Source: Afipia sp.
Lineage (GTDB): Bacteria > Pseudomonadota > Alphaproteobacteria > Rhizobiales > Xanthobacteraceae
Length of the DNA stretch: 64,000 nucleotides
Assembly (NCBI GenBank): GCA_017474385.1
Contig: JAFVHU010000114.1
Coordinates: forward strand, 81,295-145,294
Direction of reading: 5' to 3'
This document shows, in pieces, positions 17,586 to 30,022 of the stretch (its first letter is position 1; each line of letters starts with the position of its first letter). The translations under genes were made by a program, and so were the position numbers. Below the pieces are notes generated by a model, which searched no databases, had not been told where the DNA came from, and saw only the letters and a list, made by a program, of their open reading frames with translations.

Positions 17586-18746
17586 TCAAAGATTGCGGGC
17601 GATGATGAGTTTCTGGATGTTGCTGGTGCCCTCGTAGATCTTGCAGACGCGGACATCGCGGCAGTAACGCTCCACCGGGAAATCCCGCAGATAACCGTAT
17701 CCGCCATGAATCTGCAGCGCCTCGGAGCACACTTTCTCGGCCATTTCGCTGGCGAACAGCTTCGCGATGGCAGCCTCCTTCATGCAGGGCAGGCCGGCCT
17801 CGAGCAGGCGCGCGGCATGAATATAGTATTGTCGGGCGATATCGACCTGCGCCGCCATGTCGGCGAGAGCGAAGCTGACGCCCTGCAGCTCCATGATCGG
17901 TTTGCCTGCGACCTCACGTTCGCGCGCATAATGTATGGCTGCTTCGAGAGCCGCCTGCGCGATTCCGACCGCCTGCGCAGCGATGGCGATGCGGCCGTCG
18001 GAAAGACCTGACATCATGATGCCGTAGCCGCAATCGAGCGTGCCGAGGATGTTTTCCTTGGGAACGCGGAGGTCGTCGAGCTGGATCTGGGCGGTATGCG
18101 CGGTCCGCTGCCCGAGTTTTTCCTCAATGCGACTGACTATGTAGCCTTTTGCAGGCGGCTCGACCAGGAAGGTGGTGAAGCCGCGCTTGCCTGCACCCGG
18201 ATCGGTGCGCGCGACGATGATCGCCACGCCGGCCTCGCTGCCGTTGGAGATGAACTGCTTGGTCCCGTTGATCACGAAATCATCGCCGTCGCGGCGCGCC
18301 GAGGTTCGAAGTGCCGATGTTTCGGAACCAGCCTGCGGCTCGGTAATCAGGAAGGCGCCGATCTTGTCGCCGGAGGCAAGCGCAGGAAGCAGTCGCTGCT
18401 TTTGCTCGGCAGTGCCGTTTTTCGCAATGACATGAGCTGCGCCGAGATTGTGAACGTGGACGATCGTTCCGACCCCGCCGTCGGCGGCGGAAAGTTCCTC
18501 GATGGCGAGACAATAGGCGAGAAAGCCAGATGCCGAGCCGCCGTATTCCTCGGAGACGGTCATGCCCATGAAACCCTGGGCGCCGAGAACTCTCAGCTCC
18601 TCGGTCGGCCACGCCGAGGTGCTATCACGCTCGGCTGCAGTTGGGGCAAGGACATCCCGTCCAAGTTGGCGCGCCGTGTTGCGAACCATGCGCTGCTGTT
18701 CTGACAAAAACGGCTCCGAACCTGTATCGCTGAAATGCTTGTTCAT
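17586..18746 (-). CDS. Acyl-CoA dehydrogenase
   Basis: 386 aa FAD enzyme of the short/medium-chain acyl-CoA dehydrogenase family. LITEPQAGSE at residue ~128 and IYEGTSNIQ near the C-terminus are diagnostic; the Glu in the latter is the expected catalytic base. The methionine at 18746 (MNKHFSDTG) matches the family length; 21 extra in-frame codons upstream have no similarity. It introduces the double bond that starts beta-oxidation. Its promoter region carries candidate operator C 67 bases upstream. The TetR gene follows with a 98-base gap. Confidence 0.9.
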   Translation of the reverse strand: MNKHFSDTGSEPFLSEQQRMVRNTARQLGRDVLAPTAAERDSTSAWPTEELRVLGAQGFMGMTVSEEYGGSASGFLAYCLAIEELSAADGGVGTIVHVHNLGAAHVIAKNGTAEQKQRLLPALASGDKIGAFLITEPQAGSETSALRTSARRDGDDFVINGTKQFISNGSEAGVAIIVARTDPGAGKRGFTTFLVEPPAKGYIVSRIEEKLGQRTAHTAQIQLDDLRVPKENILGTLDCGYGIMMSGLSDGRIAIAAQAVGIAQAALEAAIHYAREREVAGKPIMELQGVSFALADMAAQVDIARQYYIHAARLLEAGLPCMKEAAIAKLFASEMAEKVCSEALQIHGGYGYLRDFPVERYCRDVRVCKIYEGTSNIQKLIIARNL

Positions 18747-18812
18747 GGTCGCATCCCATCCGCAATTAAGGCCGCAGAGTTGCGGCATGCAATTTACGAG
18801 AGGATACATTAA

Positions 18813-18828
18813 TTTACCCGTGGGTCAA
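18813..18828. promoter_or_regulatory. Candidate TetR operator C
   Basis: TTTAC-N6-GTCAA with ACCC/GGGT arms, upstream of the acyl-CoA dehydrogenase start. Third member of the set with sites A (7924) and B (15725). Confidence 0.5.
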
Positions 18829-18889
18829 ATTTCGGTCATGCGCGCGCCGGTTTTCAAATGCCTTCAACTCGTTAGTCGACCCTGAAGAA

Positions 18890-19530
18890 CCGGGATTTCA
18901 GGCTGACATGAGCCGCAGTCCGAGGCTGGGCCGAGCTAGGATTTTGAACAGCAGAAGGCTCAGCCGGTTGATGAGGCGGCGGAAGTTTTATCCGACGGCA
19001 GCAAGGACGGAATTGGTGGCGTTACCGTCGCGATACCAAAGGTAATTGCGGCCCATTCGGGGTTCGGATTTGAGATGGCCGATCACCGGCTCGACGACGG
19101 AACGAACGCCGGCTGTGCATCTCGCGCTTGATCTGTGGCGTTACCCGCCGCTTCTAGCCTGACGTAAACACCCTGAACTTGTAATCCGGCGGGGCGTTGT
19201 GGCCCGATAACCCTTGTCGAGGAGAATGCGCGCGATGGTGTTGCCGATCAGCGCCTCTATCTCGGGGATGACGGTTGCGAGCGCGTGGCCGTCATAGCGG
19301 TTGCCGGGCAGCGCCTTCGCATGGATCACGAACTGACAGCCATCGGGTGGCATCGTTGCCTTTGCAATGTCGATCTGGCGGGCGCGCGAGGCAAAGACGG
19401 CCGCAACCTTTGGTTCGGCGCGTTGGGCGGCGGCCTCAGAACTGCGGGCCGCGCAGCTCATGGACCAGGATGGCGTCGTGCTCGGCGGTTCGGCCGCCAT
19501 TACCTTCGCCATAATGGACCAGAGCACGTC
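18890..19530 (-). mobile_element. Degenerate IS5-type transposase (C-terminal part)
   Basis: The minus strand encodes QFVIHAKALPGNRYDGHAL and then LIGNTIARILLDKGYR, well-known blocks of IS5-group transposases. A missing base after GYR shifts the frame; the following block (PPDYKFRVF, then VIGHL and NYLWYRDG) continues in another frame, and an in-frame stop follows FRVFTSG. The N-terminal half with the first catalytic Asp is not recognisable, and no terminal inverted repeats were found. It is an old, immobile relic at the border of the catabolic block. Confidence 0.7.
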
Positions 19531-19758
19531 CTGTGTTTCGCGCCGACCGGAGCGGCAGGGGCGTCGGCCTTGTCATTCCGACCCTGCTGACCTGGCCGGG
19601 CAGTTTGTCTTGTTCACGATATCAAAGGAGAGAAATCAAAGGAGAGAACTGGAATCTAACCTGAGGTTGCCGCGCCCGGCATGGACAACGCATACCGCAG
19701 CGCACGATAAGCCACTTTGCGGCCGGTCGACGGTGCGTTAATCAATTGAGCAGGCCAG

Positions 19759-19950
19759 ATGTCGATCCGACCAATCAAAACCCACCACACGTTCGAGGTG
19801 ATCTCGGATCAGATCCGCGACGAGGCCCGCTCGGGCGTCCTGGGAATGGGCGACCGCCTGCCCAACGAGCGGGACATGGCAAAGGCTCTTGCCGTAAGCC
19901 GACACGCCCTTCGGCGAAGCGCTGCGCGGCTTGGAATCTCTGGGCGTTAG
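19759..19950 (+). pseudogene. GntR-family regulator, N-terminal relic
   Basis: 63 codons with FEVISDQIRDEARSGVLG, GDRLPNERDMAKAL and SRHALR, the winged-helix start of FadR/GntR regulators. The expected REALRRLE block is garbled (RRSAARLGISGR), consistent with small indels, and a stop follows at once. The effector domain is absent. Confidence 0.6.
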
Positions 19951-19956
19951 TCGCTT

Positions 19957-20157
19957 GTGTCGGCGCAAGCTTATCCGTCAAAGCCGATCACGTGGCTGAT
20001 ACCGTTCCCGGCGGGCGGGCCGACCGATGTGCTCGCTCGTGCCGTCGCACCCAAGCTCAGCGAGGCTCTCGACGTTACCGTAATTGTGGAGAATCCACCA
20101 GGCGCCGGCGGTGGCACCGCAATGGTTTCGCTCGCGAAGGCGAAGCCCGATGGCTAA
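19957..20157 (+). pseudogene. TctC/Bug-type binding protein, N-terminal relic
   Basis: 66 codons containing AYPSKPITWLIPFPAGGPTD, VIVENPPGAGG and AKPDG, the N-terminal blocks of tripartite-tricarboxylate-transporter receptors. The signal peptide and about 240 C-terminal residues are missing. It lies seven bases after the GntR relic, so the pair may once have been a regulated transporter locus. Confidence 0.65.
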
Positions 20158-20548
20158 CCGTTCGTAGCCCGGCCCCCAGCATGCAGGGGTCCAGGCGGCA
20201 CGCCAAATAGCCGCGTTCTTGCCGCAGGCCGGCGGCTCGATCCAAAAGACGTTGGCAGACAACAAGCGTCACATGGCGGATGGGGATAATGATGGATATT
20301 GGCATATCCCGTGCATTTCTGCAGAAGGGGGAACCCGTAACTTCTTGACGTCCGGCAAGACGAGCTAGATGATATCCCTAACAATCGTTAGAAATTCGTT
20401 GGCGAGGAGTCGACGGTTTGTGCGGCGCGGTATGGTCGGGGTTGCCTGAGCCGAACAGCCGCGATCGGCGTGAGATGGAAGAACTCTGTGGATGAGAGTG
20501 GCGTCCGCCCAAACGTGGCGGCTCGTCGTTAGGAATGGAGGTCCGAGT
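20158..20548. other. No gene seen
   Basis: About 390 bases between the TctC relic and the P450 start. Both strands have only short frames without recognisable similarity; it presumably includes the P450 promoter. Confidence 0.5.
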
Positions 20549-21736
20549 ATGAGAGATCGGCATCCCGTCACTGATTGGGCAACAGACTTCGACCACCTTG
20601 ACCCGCGATGGATTGAAGACCCGTTCCCAATCTGGGACGAGCTGCGCCGATCCTGTCCGGTTGCTCATACGAGTCGGTTCCAGGGTGTGTACTTTCCCAC
20701 GCGTTACGAAGATATCCGTCAGATTGCGTATGATACCGAGCATTTCTCTTCACGGCGGGTTCAGGTGCGCGAGACGCCGCCCCCCGTGAAATCGCCGGCG
20801 CCTCCGATCACGTCTGATCCGCCGCATCATCGCGCCGCACGTATGGTCCTGCTGCCTCAGTTCACGCCCGAAGCCATCAACAAGCTGATCCCGACAACGC
20901 GCATGATCTGCAATGACCTCATCGATCGGTTTATCGGCGACGAGACGTGCGACGCAGCGGTGGATTTTGCCCAGCATATTCCGGTGCGTGTGATTGCAGG
21001 GATGCTTGGCCTGCCGCCAAGCGATGGGGAAATGTTCCGTGGATGGGTGCATGGGCTCGTTGAGGAAGCCATCCTGGACGATGCCACGATGGTGCGTACC
21101 CTGTCGGAAATGACCGCCTACCTGCTGGATCACGTGGAGCAGCGTCGCAGGTCGCCGGCCGATGATCTCATCAGTTATCTGGCCGCCGATCGGATTGATG
21201 GTGCGCCTTTGACGGACAACCACATCCTCGGCACCCTCCGCCTTCTGCTCATTGCCGGTATCGATACGACATGGAGCGGGATCGGAGCTTGCCTATGGCA
21301 TTTGGCCAAAACGCCCGCTGATCGGCGCCGCCTAGTTGCTGAGCCCGCGCTGATGCAGACGGCCATTGAGGAATTCTTGCGGGCCTATTCTCCGGTGACC
21401 ATGGCGAGGCTCGTCGCCAAGGACACGGTCGTAGGTGGCTGCCCTTACGAGAAGGGGCAAATGGTGCTGCTCTCCTTCCCGGCGGCCAACCGAGATCCCG
21501 CGGTTTTCCCGGACGCCGATAAGGTCATTATTGACCGCAAGGCGAACCGCCATGCGGCCTTCGGCCTCGGAATACATCGTTGCGTCGGTTCGAACCTCGC
21601 GCGCATGGAACTCACCGTTGCGGTCGAGGAGTTCTTGAAGAGGATTCCTGAGTTTCACCTCGCCGATTCCAAAGCTGTCACGTGGTCCGAAGGTGCGGTC
21701 AGGGGACCTCGAAAGCTCCCACTCCTGCTCGGATGA
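20549..21736 (+). CDS. Cytochrome P450
   Basis: 395 aa soluble bacterial P450. The start at 20549 has GGAGG seven bases upstream. Seen: SDPPHHRAAR (helix C region), the I-helix AGIDTTWSG with the Thr used in oxygen activation, EEFLR (ExxR of the K helix) and the heme-binding FGLGIHRCVG. It needs external ferredoxin and reductase, neither of which is nearby. It is followed by a nitronate-monooxygenase-family gene (160 bases) and then by a truncated second P450, which suggests an oxidative catabolic cluster; the substrate is unknown. Confidence 0.9.
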   Translation: MRDRHPVTDWATDFDHLDPRWIEDPFPIWDELRRSCPVAHTSRFQGVYFPTRYEDIRQIAYDTEHFSSRRVQVRETPPPVKSPAPPITSDPPHHRAARMVLLPQFTPEAINKLIPTTRMICNDLIDRFIGDETCDAAVDFAQHIPVRVIAGMLGLPPSDGEMFRGWVHGLVEEAILDDATMVRTLSEMTAYLLDHVEQRRRSPADDLISYLAADRIDGAPLTDNHILGTLRLLLIAGIDTTWSGIGACLWHLAKTPADRRRLVAEPALMQTAIEEFLRAYSPVTMARLVAKDTVVGGCPYEKGQMVLLSFPAANRDPAVFPDADKVIIDRKANRHAAFGLGIHRCVGSNLARMELTVAVEEFLKRIPEFHLADSKAVTWSEGAVRGPRKLPLLLG

Positions 21737-21896
21737 CCGGCACGCCAGCCTGGGCGGAGCGTTGGGCTCGTCTTCCGATCGCATATAGGTCTAACAGGAT
21801 GCCCAGCATGACACCGAAAGCCCTGCGCGGCCCCCCGCGCGAATCTGGGCGGACAGCTTGGATCTGTGGGCGCAAGAGACAGAGGAGGCGGCAACC

Positions 21897-23033
21897 ATGA
21901 AAACGGCGTTGTGCAAGAAGTTGGGTATCGAATTCCCGTTATTTGCGTTCAGTCATTGCCGCGATGTCGTGGCAGAGGTGACGAACGCAGGCGGTTTCGG
22001 CGTTCTCGGCGCTGTCGGACACACACCAGAGAGCTTGAAAATCGAACTGGACTGGATCGACTCGCGTGTCAAGGGCCGGCCCTACGGTATCGACCTGCTG
22101 ATTCCGAACAAAATGGAGGACAAGCAGGGTGACCTTGCAGAGGCTGAGCTGCAGTCGCGGATTCCGGACGGACATCGAAAATTCGTGAACAGCCTCCTCG
22201 AGCGGCACGGCATCGATACGTCGGATCTTTGGAGCGGCGAGTACGACAAGCGCACGGCCGACAGCATGCGGGAGGCGGGAGCCGCAAAGCTTCTCGACGT
22301 GGCGTTCCAACATCCGATCAAGCTCTTCGTCAATGCCCTCGGTGTGCCACCGAAGTCGATCATGGAACGGGCACGGTCGAAGGGCATCCTCGTTGGCGCA
22401 CTGACCGGAGCCAAAGAGCACGCCATCAAGCACGCCGAGGCGGGGGTCGATATACTTGTCGCTGCCGGCACCGAGGCGGGTGGCCATTGCGGCGAGGTTT
22501 CGACGATGGTACTCGTCCCCGAGGTCTTGCAGGCCATCGAGCCTTACGAAAACATCGATGTTTTAGCCGCGGGTGGCATAGCAACAGGCCGGCAGATGGC
22601 CGCCTGCATGGCGATGGGCGCAGCGGGCGTCTGGTGTGGGTCGGTTTGGCTGACGACCGTCGAGGCCGAGACGACGCCCACGGTCAAGCAGAAGATGCTG
22701 AAGGCGACGTCGCGCAACACCGTCCGTTCCCGGAGCCGCACGGGCAAGCCGACGCGACAGTTGCAGTCGGCCTGGTCGGATGCCTGGGGCGCCAAAGATG
22801 CGCCGGAGCCCCTGGCGATGCCGCTTCAGGGACTACTCAGTCGGCCGCCTATGGCCAAGGTCGATAAGCTCGCAGAGAGCGGTCACGACGGCGCAAAGAA
22901 TCTTGCGGCATACTTCGTAGGCCAGGCGGTCGGCCTGATGAATACGGAGCAGTCGGCACGGTCGGTCGTCGCCGATTTCATGAAGGATTATGCGGAAGCT
23001 GTAGAACGGCTTTCGGGCACGTTGCATGAGTAG
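21897..23033 (+). CDS. Nitronate monooxygenase family flavoprotein
   Basis: 378 aa. The start at 21897 (MKTALCKKLG) is preceded by AGAGGAGG at eight bases. The FMN barrel motifs are present: AGGFGVLGAVG near residue 25, GTEAGGHCGEV with the catalytic-type His near 200, and AAGGIATGRQM. Unlike the protein at 15787 it keeps the His. It is longer than typical NMOs, with an ~80-residue C-terminal segment rich in charged residues. Genes of this type often accompany P450s in steroid and terpenoid clusters (general knowledge), so the role may be as an oxidoreductase or enoyl reductase instead of true nitronate oxidation. Confidence 0.82.
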   Translation: MKTALCKKLGIEFPLFAFSHCRDVVAEVTNAGGFGVLGAVGHTPESLKIELDWIDSRVKGRPYGIDLLIPNKMEDKQGDLAEAELQSRIPDGHRKFVNSLLERHGIDTSDLWSGEYDKRTADSMREAGAAKLLDVAFQHPIKLFVNALGVPPKSIMERARSKGILVGALTGAKEHAIKHAEAGVDILVAAGTEAGGHCGEVSTMVLVPEVLQAIEPYENIDVLAAGGIATGRQMAACMAMGAAGVWCGSVWLTTVEAETTPTVKQKMLKATSRNTVRSRSRTGKPTRQLQSAWSDAWGAKDAPEPLAMPLQGLLSRPPMAKVDKLAESGHDGAKNLAAYFVGQAVGLMNTEQSARSVVADFMKDYAEAVERLSGTLHE

Positions 23034-23158
23034 GTCGAAGGACACCACGCCAATCGTGGAAGTCAACCACCCAGACTTGCAGGCGGCGCGGCTTGTTGCG
23101 GAGCGGCGCGTTGGGACCGGTATTGCTTACGTACGCGCGGCTCAAGTGAGATCATCTA

Positions 23159-23610
23159 ATGTCACCGACGGTTGATCCGAAGCATCCCGATTTCATCGCC
23201 GACCAGCACGCGGCCTACCGGAGGCTCCGCGCGAATGCCCCCGTCTGCTGGAGTCATTCGCTCAGAGGCTGGGTTGTCACCCGGCATGACCTCGTCAGCA
23301 ACATTCTGCTTGATCAGCGCTTTTCGGTGGAGAAGTTCACGCCTTTTGTGGCGACATGTCCGGACAAATGCGAGAAAAGATCGAGATAGTGACGGGCGTG
23401 CTGGAGAATTGGATGGTTTTTCGCGACCCTCCGCAGCACCAGAGGTTGCGCGGAGCGCTCGCGAAGTATTTTTCGCCCAAGGAGATGGAGCGGTTACGAC
23501 CGCGCGTGATTCAAATCGTCGATGAGTTGATCGACTCTTTTGCTGCAAATGGCCGTCGAGTTGATTGGGGAGTTTGCCGTACCATTGCCGACGAGGGTCA
23601 TTGGCGGAGT
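23159..23610 (+). pseudogene. Truncated, frameshifted cytochrome P450
   Basis: The first block (HPDFIADQHAAYRRLRANAP to RFSVEKFTPFVA) is in one frame; the next (ENWMVFRDPPQHQRLRGAL to VDELIDSF) is in another, and a third (ELIGEFAVPLPTRVIGG) in yet another. These are consecutive N-terminal P450 segments up to about residue 160. The I helix, ExxR and heme Cys are missing, so the gene was cut off near the tRNA-Val fragment at 23780, probably at island insertion. Confidence 0.75.
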
Positions 23611-23710
23611 TGTTCGGAGCCGGGGAGCACCGTATCGCCAAATTGAAGCAGTGAGGGGCAGGCAACGGCGGAGCGATTTTCGTCAACCGTGCCGAACAAG
23701 GTGCCCCTAT

Positions 23711-23735
23711 TGTGCCCCAACTTTGCTGGGGCACA
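23711..23735. repeat. 8-bp perfect stem-loop
   Basis: TGTGCCCC and GGGGCACA arms with a nine-base loop, between the P450 relic and the integrase. No T run follows, so terminator function is doubtful; it may be part of the island border. Confidence 0.4.
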
Positions 23736-23779
23736 GCTCCAGGGATTCGATTGCTAAGTCTTTGAACAGAAAGGCCGGA

Positions 23780-23825
23780 TGGTGGACGCACAGGGGATCG
23801 AACCTTGGACCTCTCCCGTGTGAAG
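23780..23825 (-). other. tRNA-Val(CAC) 3' half, likely attachment-site remnant
   Basis: On the minus strand the sequence reads from an anticodon loop TTCACAC through the GGGAG stem, a GGTTCGATC T-loop and an acceptor strand TGCGTCC-A-CCA. The 5' half of the tRNA is absent: the base preceding the loop no longer pairs. One T-stem pair is mismatched. Such 3' halves are left by tyrosine-recombinase islands that insert at tRNA genes; an integrase begins 134 bases away. Confidence 0.7.
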
Positions 23826-23958
23826 AGCCGCCGCATCATCGGGACGGCTTCTGGTAACGCTCTTGGAAAGATCAGGCGGCAAGTTTGGTGCGGATCTTGT
23901 CGCGTGATTACCGGCGCCATCAGATGAATGAATTCGATCAAAATTGCAGGATGATCCC

Positions 23959-25344
23959 TTACGCGCGTTTTCCTATCGGCACCACGTTTCCATCGCTCCG
24001 CGGCACCAGGGACACGACTGCCGCTCTTGCGAGGTCTTCCAAGGCGGTCGCAATGTATTTCGCGTAGTGCCGCTCGATCATTTTGACTGAGGTGTTGTGC
24101 AGTTTGGCGACCTGTTGGATGGGCAAGCCCTTTCGGAGACCGCGCACGATGCTCGAGTGCCGCAAAGCATAGGGAATCACCTCCGGCATACCGGCGCGCT
24201 GGCGAATGGCCTTCCAGGGACGTGCAAGTTCGCCTCTTTTCCACGGACCGCGTTCAGACTTCTTCCACGCGATACCGCTCGGCTCCTGTTCATGGATCCA
24301 TCGCTCGAAAAGAGGTGCATCGCTTGGCCGCCCAGCGATTGCGGGCAAGAGCACCTCAATCACATCGTCGCCCACTGGGACCGGGTCTGAGCCACTATTG
24401 CCGCCGCGCCCCTTGTAGGAGCCCGGCACCATCAGACGTCGTGCAGAAACCTGTACGTCACCCACGCGCATTCGCCTCACCTGGGCATACCGCGCGCCGG
24501 TCGCGGCCAGACACACGACGATCCGGTATAGATCGCCATCAAATCCTTGCTCCTGATCGACTTCACACGCAGCTTGAAGGATGGCGCCAACCTCTTCATC
24601 CGTGAGAATCTGGTTATCTCGAGCAACCGACACATGATCATCATCATCGACCCGCTCGGCTTTGAAGCCGGCCTTCACAATGGCGAGGAACGTCGGATTT
24701 AGTTTCTTCCGATCTGCGGAAAGCCGGGGCCACGCGGCATTTAGTGCGGCCTTGAGGTCATTCACGAACCGCTGCTTGGTCGTGACCTTTAAGTCCTTCG
24801 GCAAACCCTCACGCCACGTTATCAAGTCGTCTTCTTTCAGGGCATGCAGTTGCACTGATGCGAGAGGAGCAGCTCCCGCAGCTTCCTGATTGCCGCGCTT
24901 TTCTTGACCGAGAACGTAGCGCCGCAGCTTGGTACCGGCGTCGGATCGGACGTCGCGACCTGTTCGGCGTCTTTCTCGAGCGTCGCGTTCCTTGATGTAG
25001 GATTCAACGGCCGATCGCACGGTAGGAGCCGGGCCCGCCGCCTGCGACGCGGCCTCTGTTCTGGCTCGAGCTACGGCCTCCCGAGCCGTTCTCACGGCCT
25101 GTTCGAAGGTCAGAATCCCTTCGGCGCGCTTGTCATTGATGTCGTTTGTGATGCCGACTTGCGCCTGCTTGTAGTTACCGCCTTCGTGGTGATTACGCCA
25201 GCGAACAAGCCAAACGCCGCCCCGTTTTCCTTTACGATAGCCCAGATGCGCTTCCGCATCGAGGCGGCGCCAATGTACGCCAAGCTCGAGCCTAGAGCGC
25301 GCTTTAGCCGTCGTGATCTGAGCCTCGGTGAGTGTCTTTGACAT
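23959..25344 (-). CDS. Tyrosine recombinase / phage-type integrase
   Basis: 461 aa. The catalytic domain shows LAATGARYAQVRRM (first Arg of the R-K-H-R-Y set), YALRHSSIVRGL (His/Arg box II) and IERHYAKY with the nucleophilic Tyr. The N-terminus has HWRRLDAEAHLGYRKG, an arm-type-binding domain seen in integrases of proteobacterial islands, and a core-binding region around residues 100-210. The frame is intact, so it may still be active. It lies between two different tRNA 3' halves, each about 140 bases from one of its ends. Confidence 0.9.
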   Translation of the reverse strand: MSKTLTEAQITTAKARSRLELGVHWRRLDAEAHLGYRKGKRGGVWLVRWRNHHEGGNYKQAQVGITNDINDKRAEGILTFEQAVRTAREAVARARTEAASQAAGPAPTVRSAVESYIKERDARERRRTGRDVRSDAGTKLRRYVLGQEKRGNQEAAGAAPLASVQLHALKEDDLITWREGLPKDLKVTTKQRFVNDLKAALNAAWPRLSADRKKLNPTFLAIVKAGFKAERVDDDDHVSVARDNQILTDEEVGAILQAACEVDQEQGFDGDLYRIVVCLAATGARYAQVRRMRVGDVQVSARRLMVPGSYKGRGGNSGSDPVPVGDDVIEVLLPAIAGRPSDAPLFERWIHEQEPSGIAWKKSERGPWKRGELARPWKAIRQRAGMPEVIPYALRHSSIVRGLRKGLPIQQVAKLHNTSVKMIERHYAKYIATALEDLARAAVVSLVPRSDGNVVPIGKRA

Positions 25345-25484
25345 AGCGTTCGCCGATTTTACGTCGAATATCCGTTGAATATAAACCCATGTACATTGGC
25401 GAACAATACTGGACTATGGGCATTCAACCTATTGAAATTATTGAACGTCGGCGGACGGTGGCGAACGGAGAAGGACTCATTATT

Positions 25485-25533
25485 TGGCCCTCTCAAGGCT
25501 GAAACAGGGGTTCGATTCCCCTAGGGAGCGCCA
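25485..25533 (+). other. tRNA-Glu(CTC) 3' half, likely attachment-site remnant
   Basis: Reads as an anticodon loop CTCTCAA (anticodon CTC), a perfect AGGGG/CCCCT T-stem with loop TTCGATT, an acceptor strand AGGGAGC, then G-CCA. The D arm and 5' acceptor strand are missing. It lies upstream of the integrase start and abuts the stop of the serine-recombinase relic. Probably an att site of a second island event, or the other border of the same one. Confidence 0.7.
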
Positions 25534-25534
25534 T

Positions 25535-26125
25535 TCAGTACTCATCTGCGAACCCGGATTGGGCCAAGACCGCTCTTTCGAGCACGTCCTTGCTGCCGTT
25601 GATGCGGATTTGGGTATCGCCGACCTCGATCACGTCGATTAGGGATTGCAGATAGGCCTTCCGGAACGGAATCGATCCGGAGGTAAAGTTGTCGCGCATG
25701 GTGCGACCGAACTGCTCGAGCAGTGCGGGATCGATCCGGATGGCTTGCGACGAATGCGATTTGGCTCGTTCGAGCGCGGCCTTGGCGCGGTCCCGGTCTG
25801 CCTTCAGCGAGTTCAGGCGATCCTTCAAGATGTCATCCATTTCGGTCATGCCGTCCTTGATCAGCCGATAGAGCCGCTTGAGCTTGTCGTCGGCGTCGGT
25901 GACCTCACGCTGCAAAGCGATGACGCGGGCATTGACGGCGTCAGCCTTTTCCGAACGCCGCGATGCCAGCGAGGACAGGATCATGGCGAGACGATCCGGC
26001 TGAAAGAGCTGTTCGGTCATGTGGGTGGTGACGAGGTTGTCGAGCTTCGCCATCGGTATTGAAATGAGCTGGACAGTTTCGGCATCGACGGGATCGATGG
26101 CCAGGTTCTTGTCATCTGGCTGCAT
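25535..26125 (-). pseudogene. Large serine recombinase, C-terminal relic with internal deletion
   Basis: The C-terminal ~165 residues (IPMAKLDNLVTTHMTEQLF onward, a long charged coiled coil, then FRKAYLQSLIDVIEV) match the zinc-ribbon/coiled-coil end of large serine recombinases. Directly before them is a short block (DDKNLAIDPVDAETVQLI) that belongs ~100 residues earlier in such proteins, so an internal stretch including the cysteines is deleted. The catalytic resolvase domain with its Ser is absent; upstream codons up to 26440 are antisense of unrelated sequence. Confidence 0.7.
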
Positions 26126-26294
26126 TACCTGGGTCACAAGTGCTAGTTGCGGACCCGGGGGAGACATCAACAGCGGGGCGATTGCGCAGCCAAGCTGCAG
26201 CCGCCTCAATAAAGCGCGCATCTTAGCACTGGTTGGCGTCAAGGCGACCGCTTGCCTGATCACGCAACGCGCGAACCGACCAAGAGCACGTACT

Positions 26295-29869
<3,575 letters not shown>

Positions 29870-29982
29870 GAACGGCTCGTCCCTTGGCGAACCCCGCCTG
29901 GTCGGCGAGAATGTTCTTGGCGCGGACGTCGTTTTCTACGTAGGCCCCGGCTGTTGTGACGTTTCCGCCTCAATGTTCATTA

Positions 29983-29997
29983 TATCATGGCATGATA
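29983..29997. promoter_or_regulatory. ArsR-type operator palindrome
   Basis: Perfect 7-1-7 inverted repeat TATCATG-G-CATGATA inside an AT-rich stretch, 25 bases before the ArsR start and 114 bases before the divergent PII-czcA start. Position and symmetry fit an ArsR repressor controlling itself and the pump. Confidence 0.6.
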
Positions 29998-30022
29998 ATA
30001 TAGCGGTTAGGAGGTCAGGACA

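Noticed and set aside
23026-23175. 49-codon frame overlapping the NMO stop
   Set aside because: No ribosome site of its own and no recognisable sequence; runs into the P450 relic.
23162-24244. 360-codon minus-strand frame from integrase to P450 relic
   Set aside because: It overlaps the true integrase frame and the tRNA fragment; no motif.
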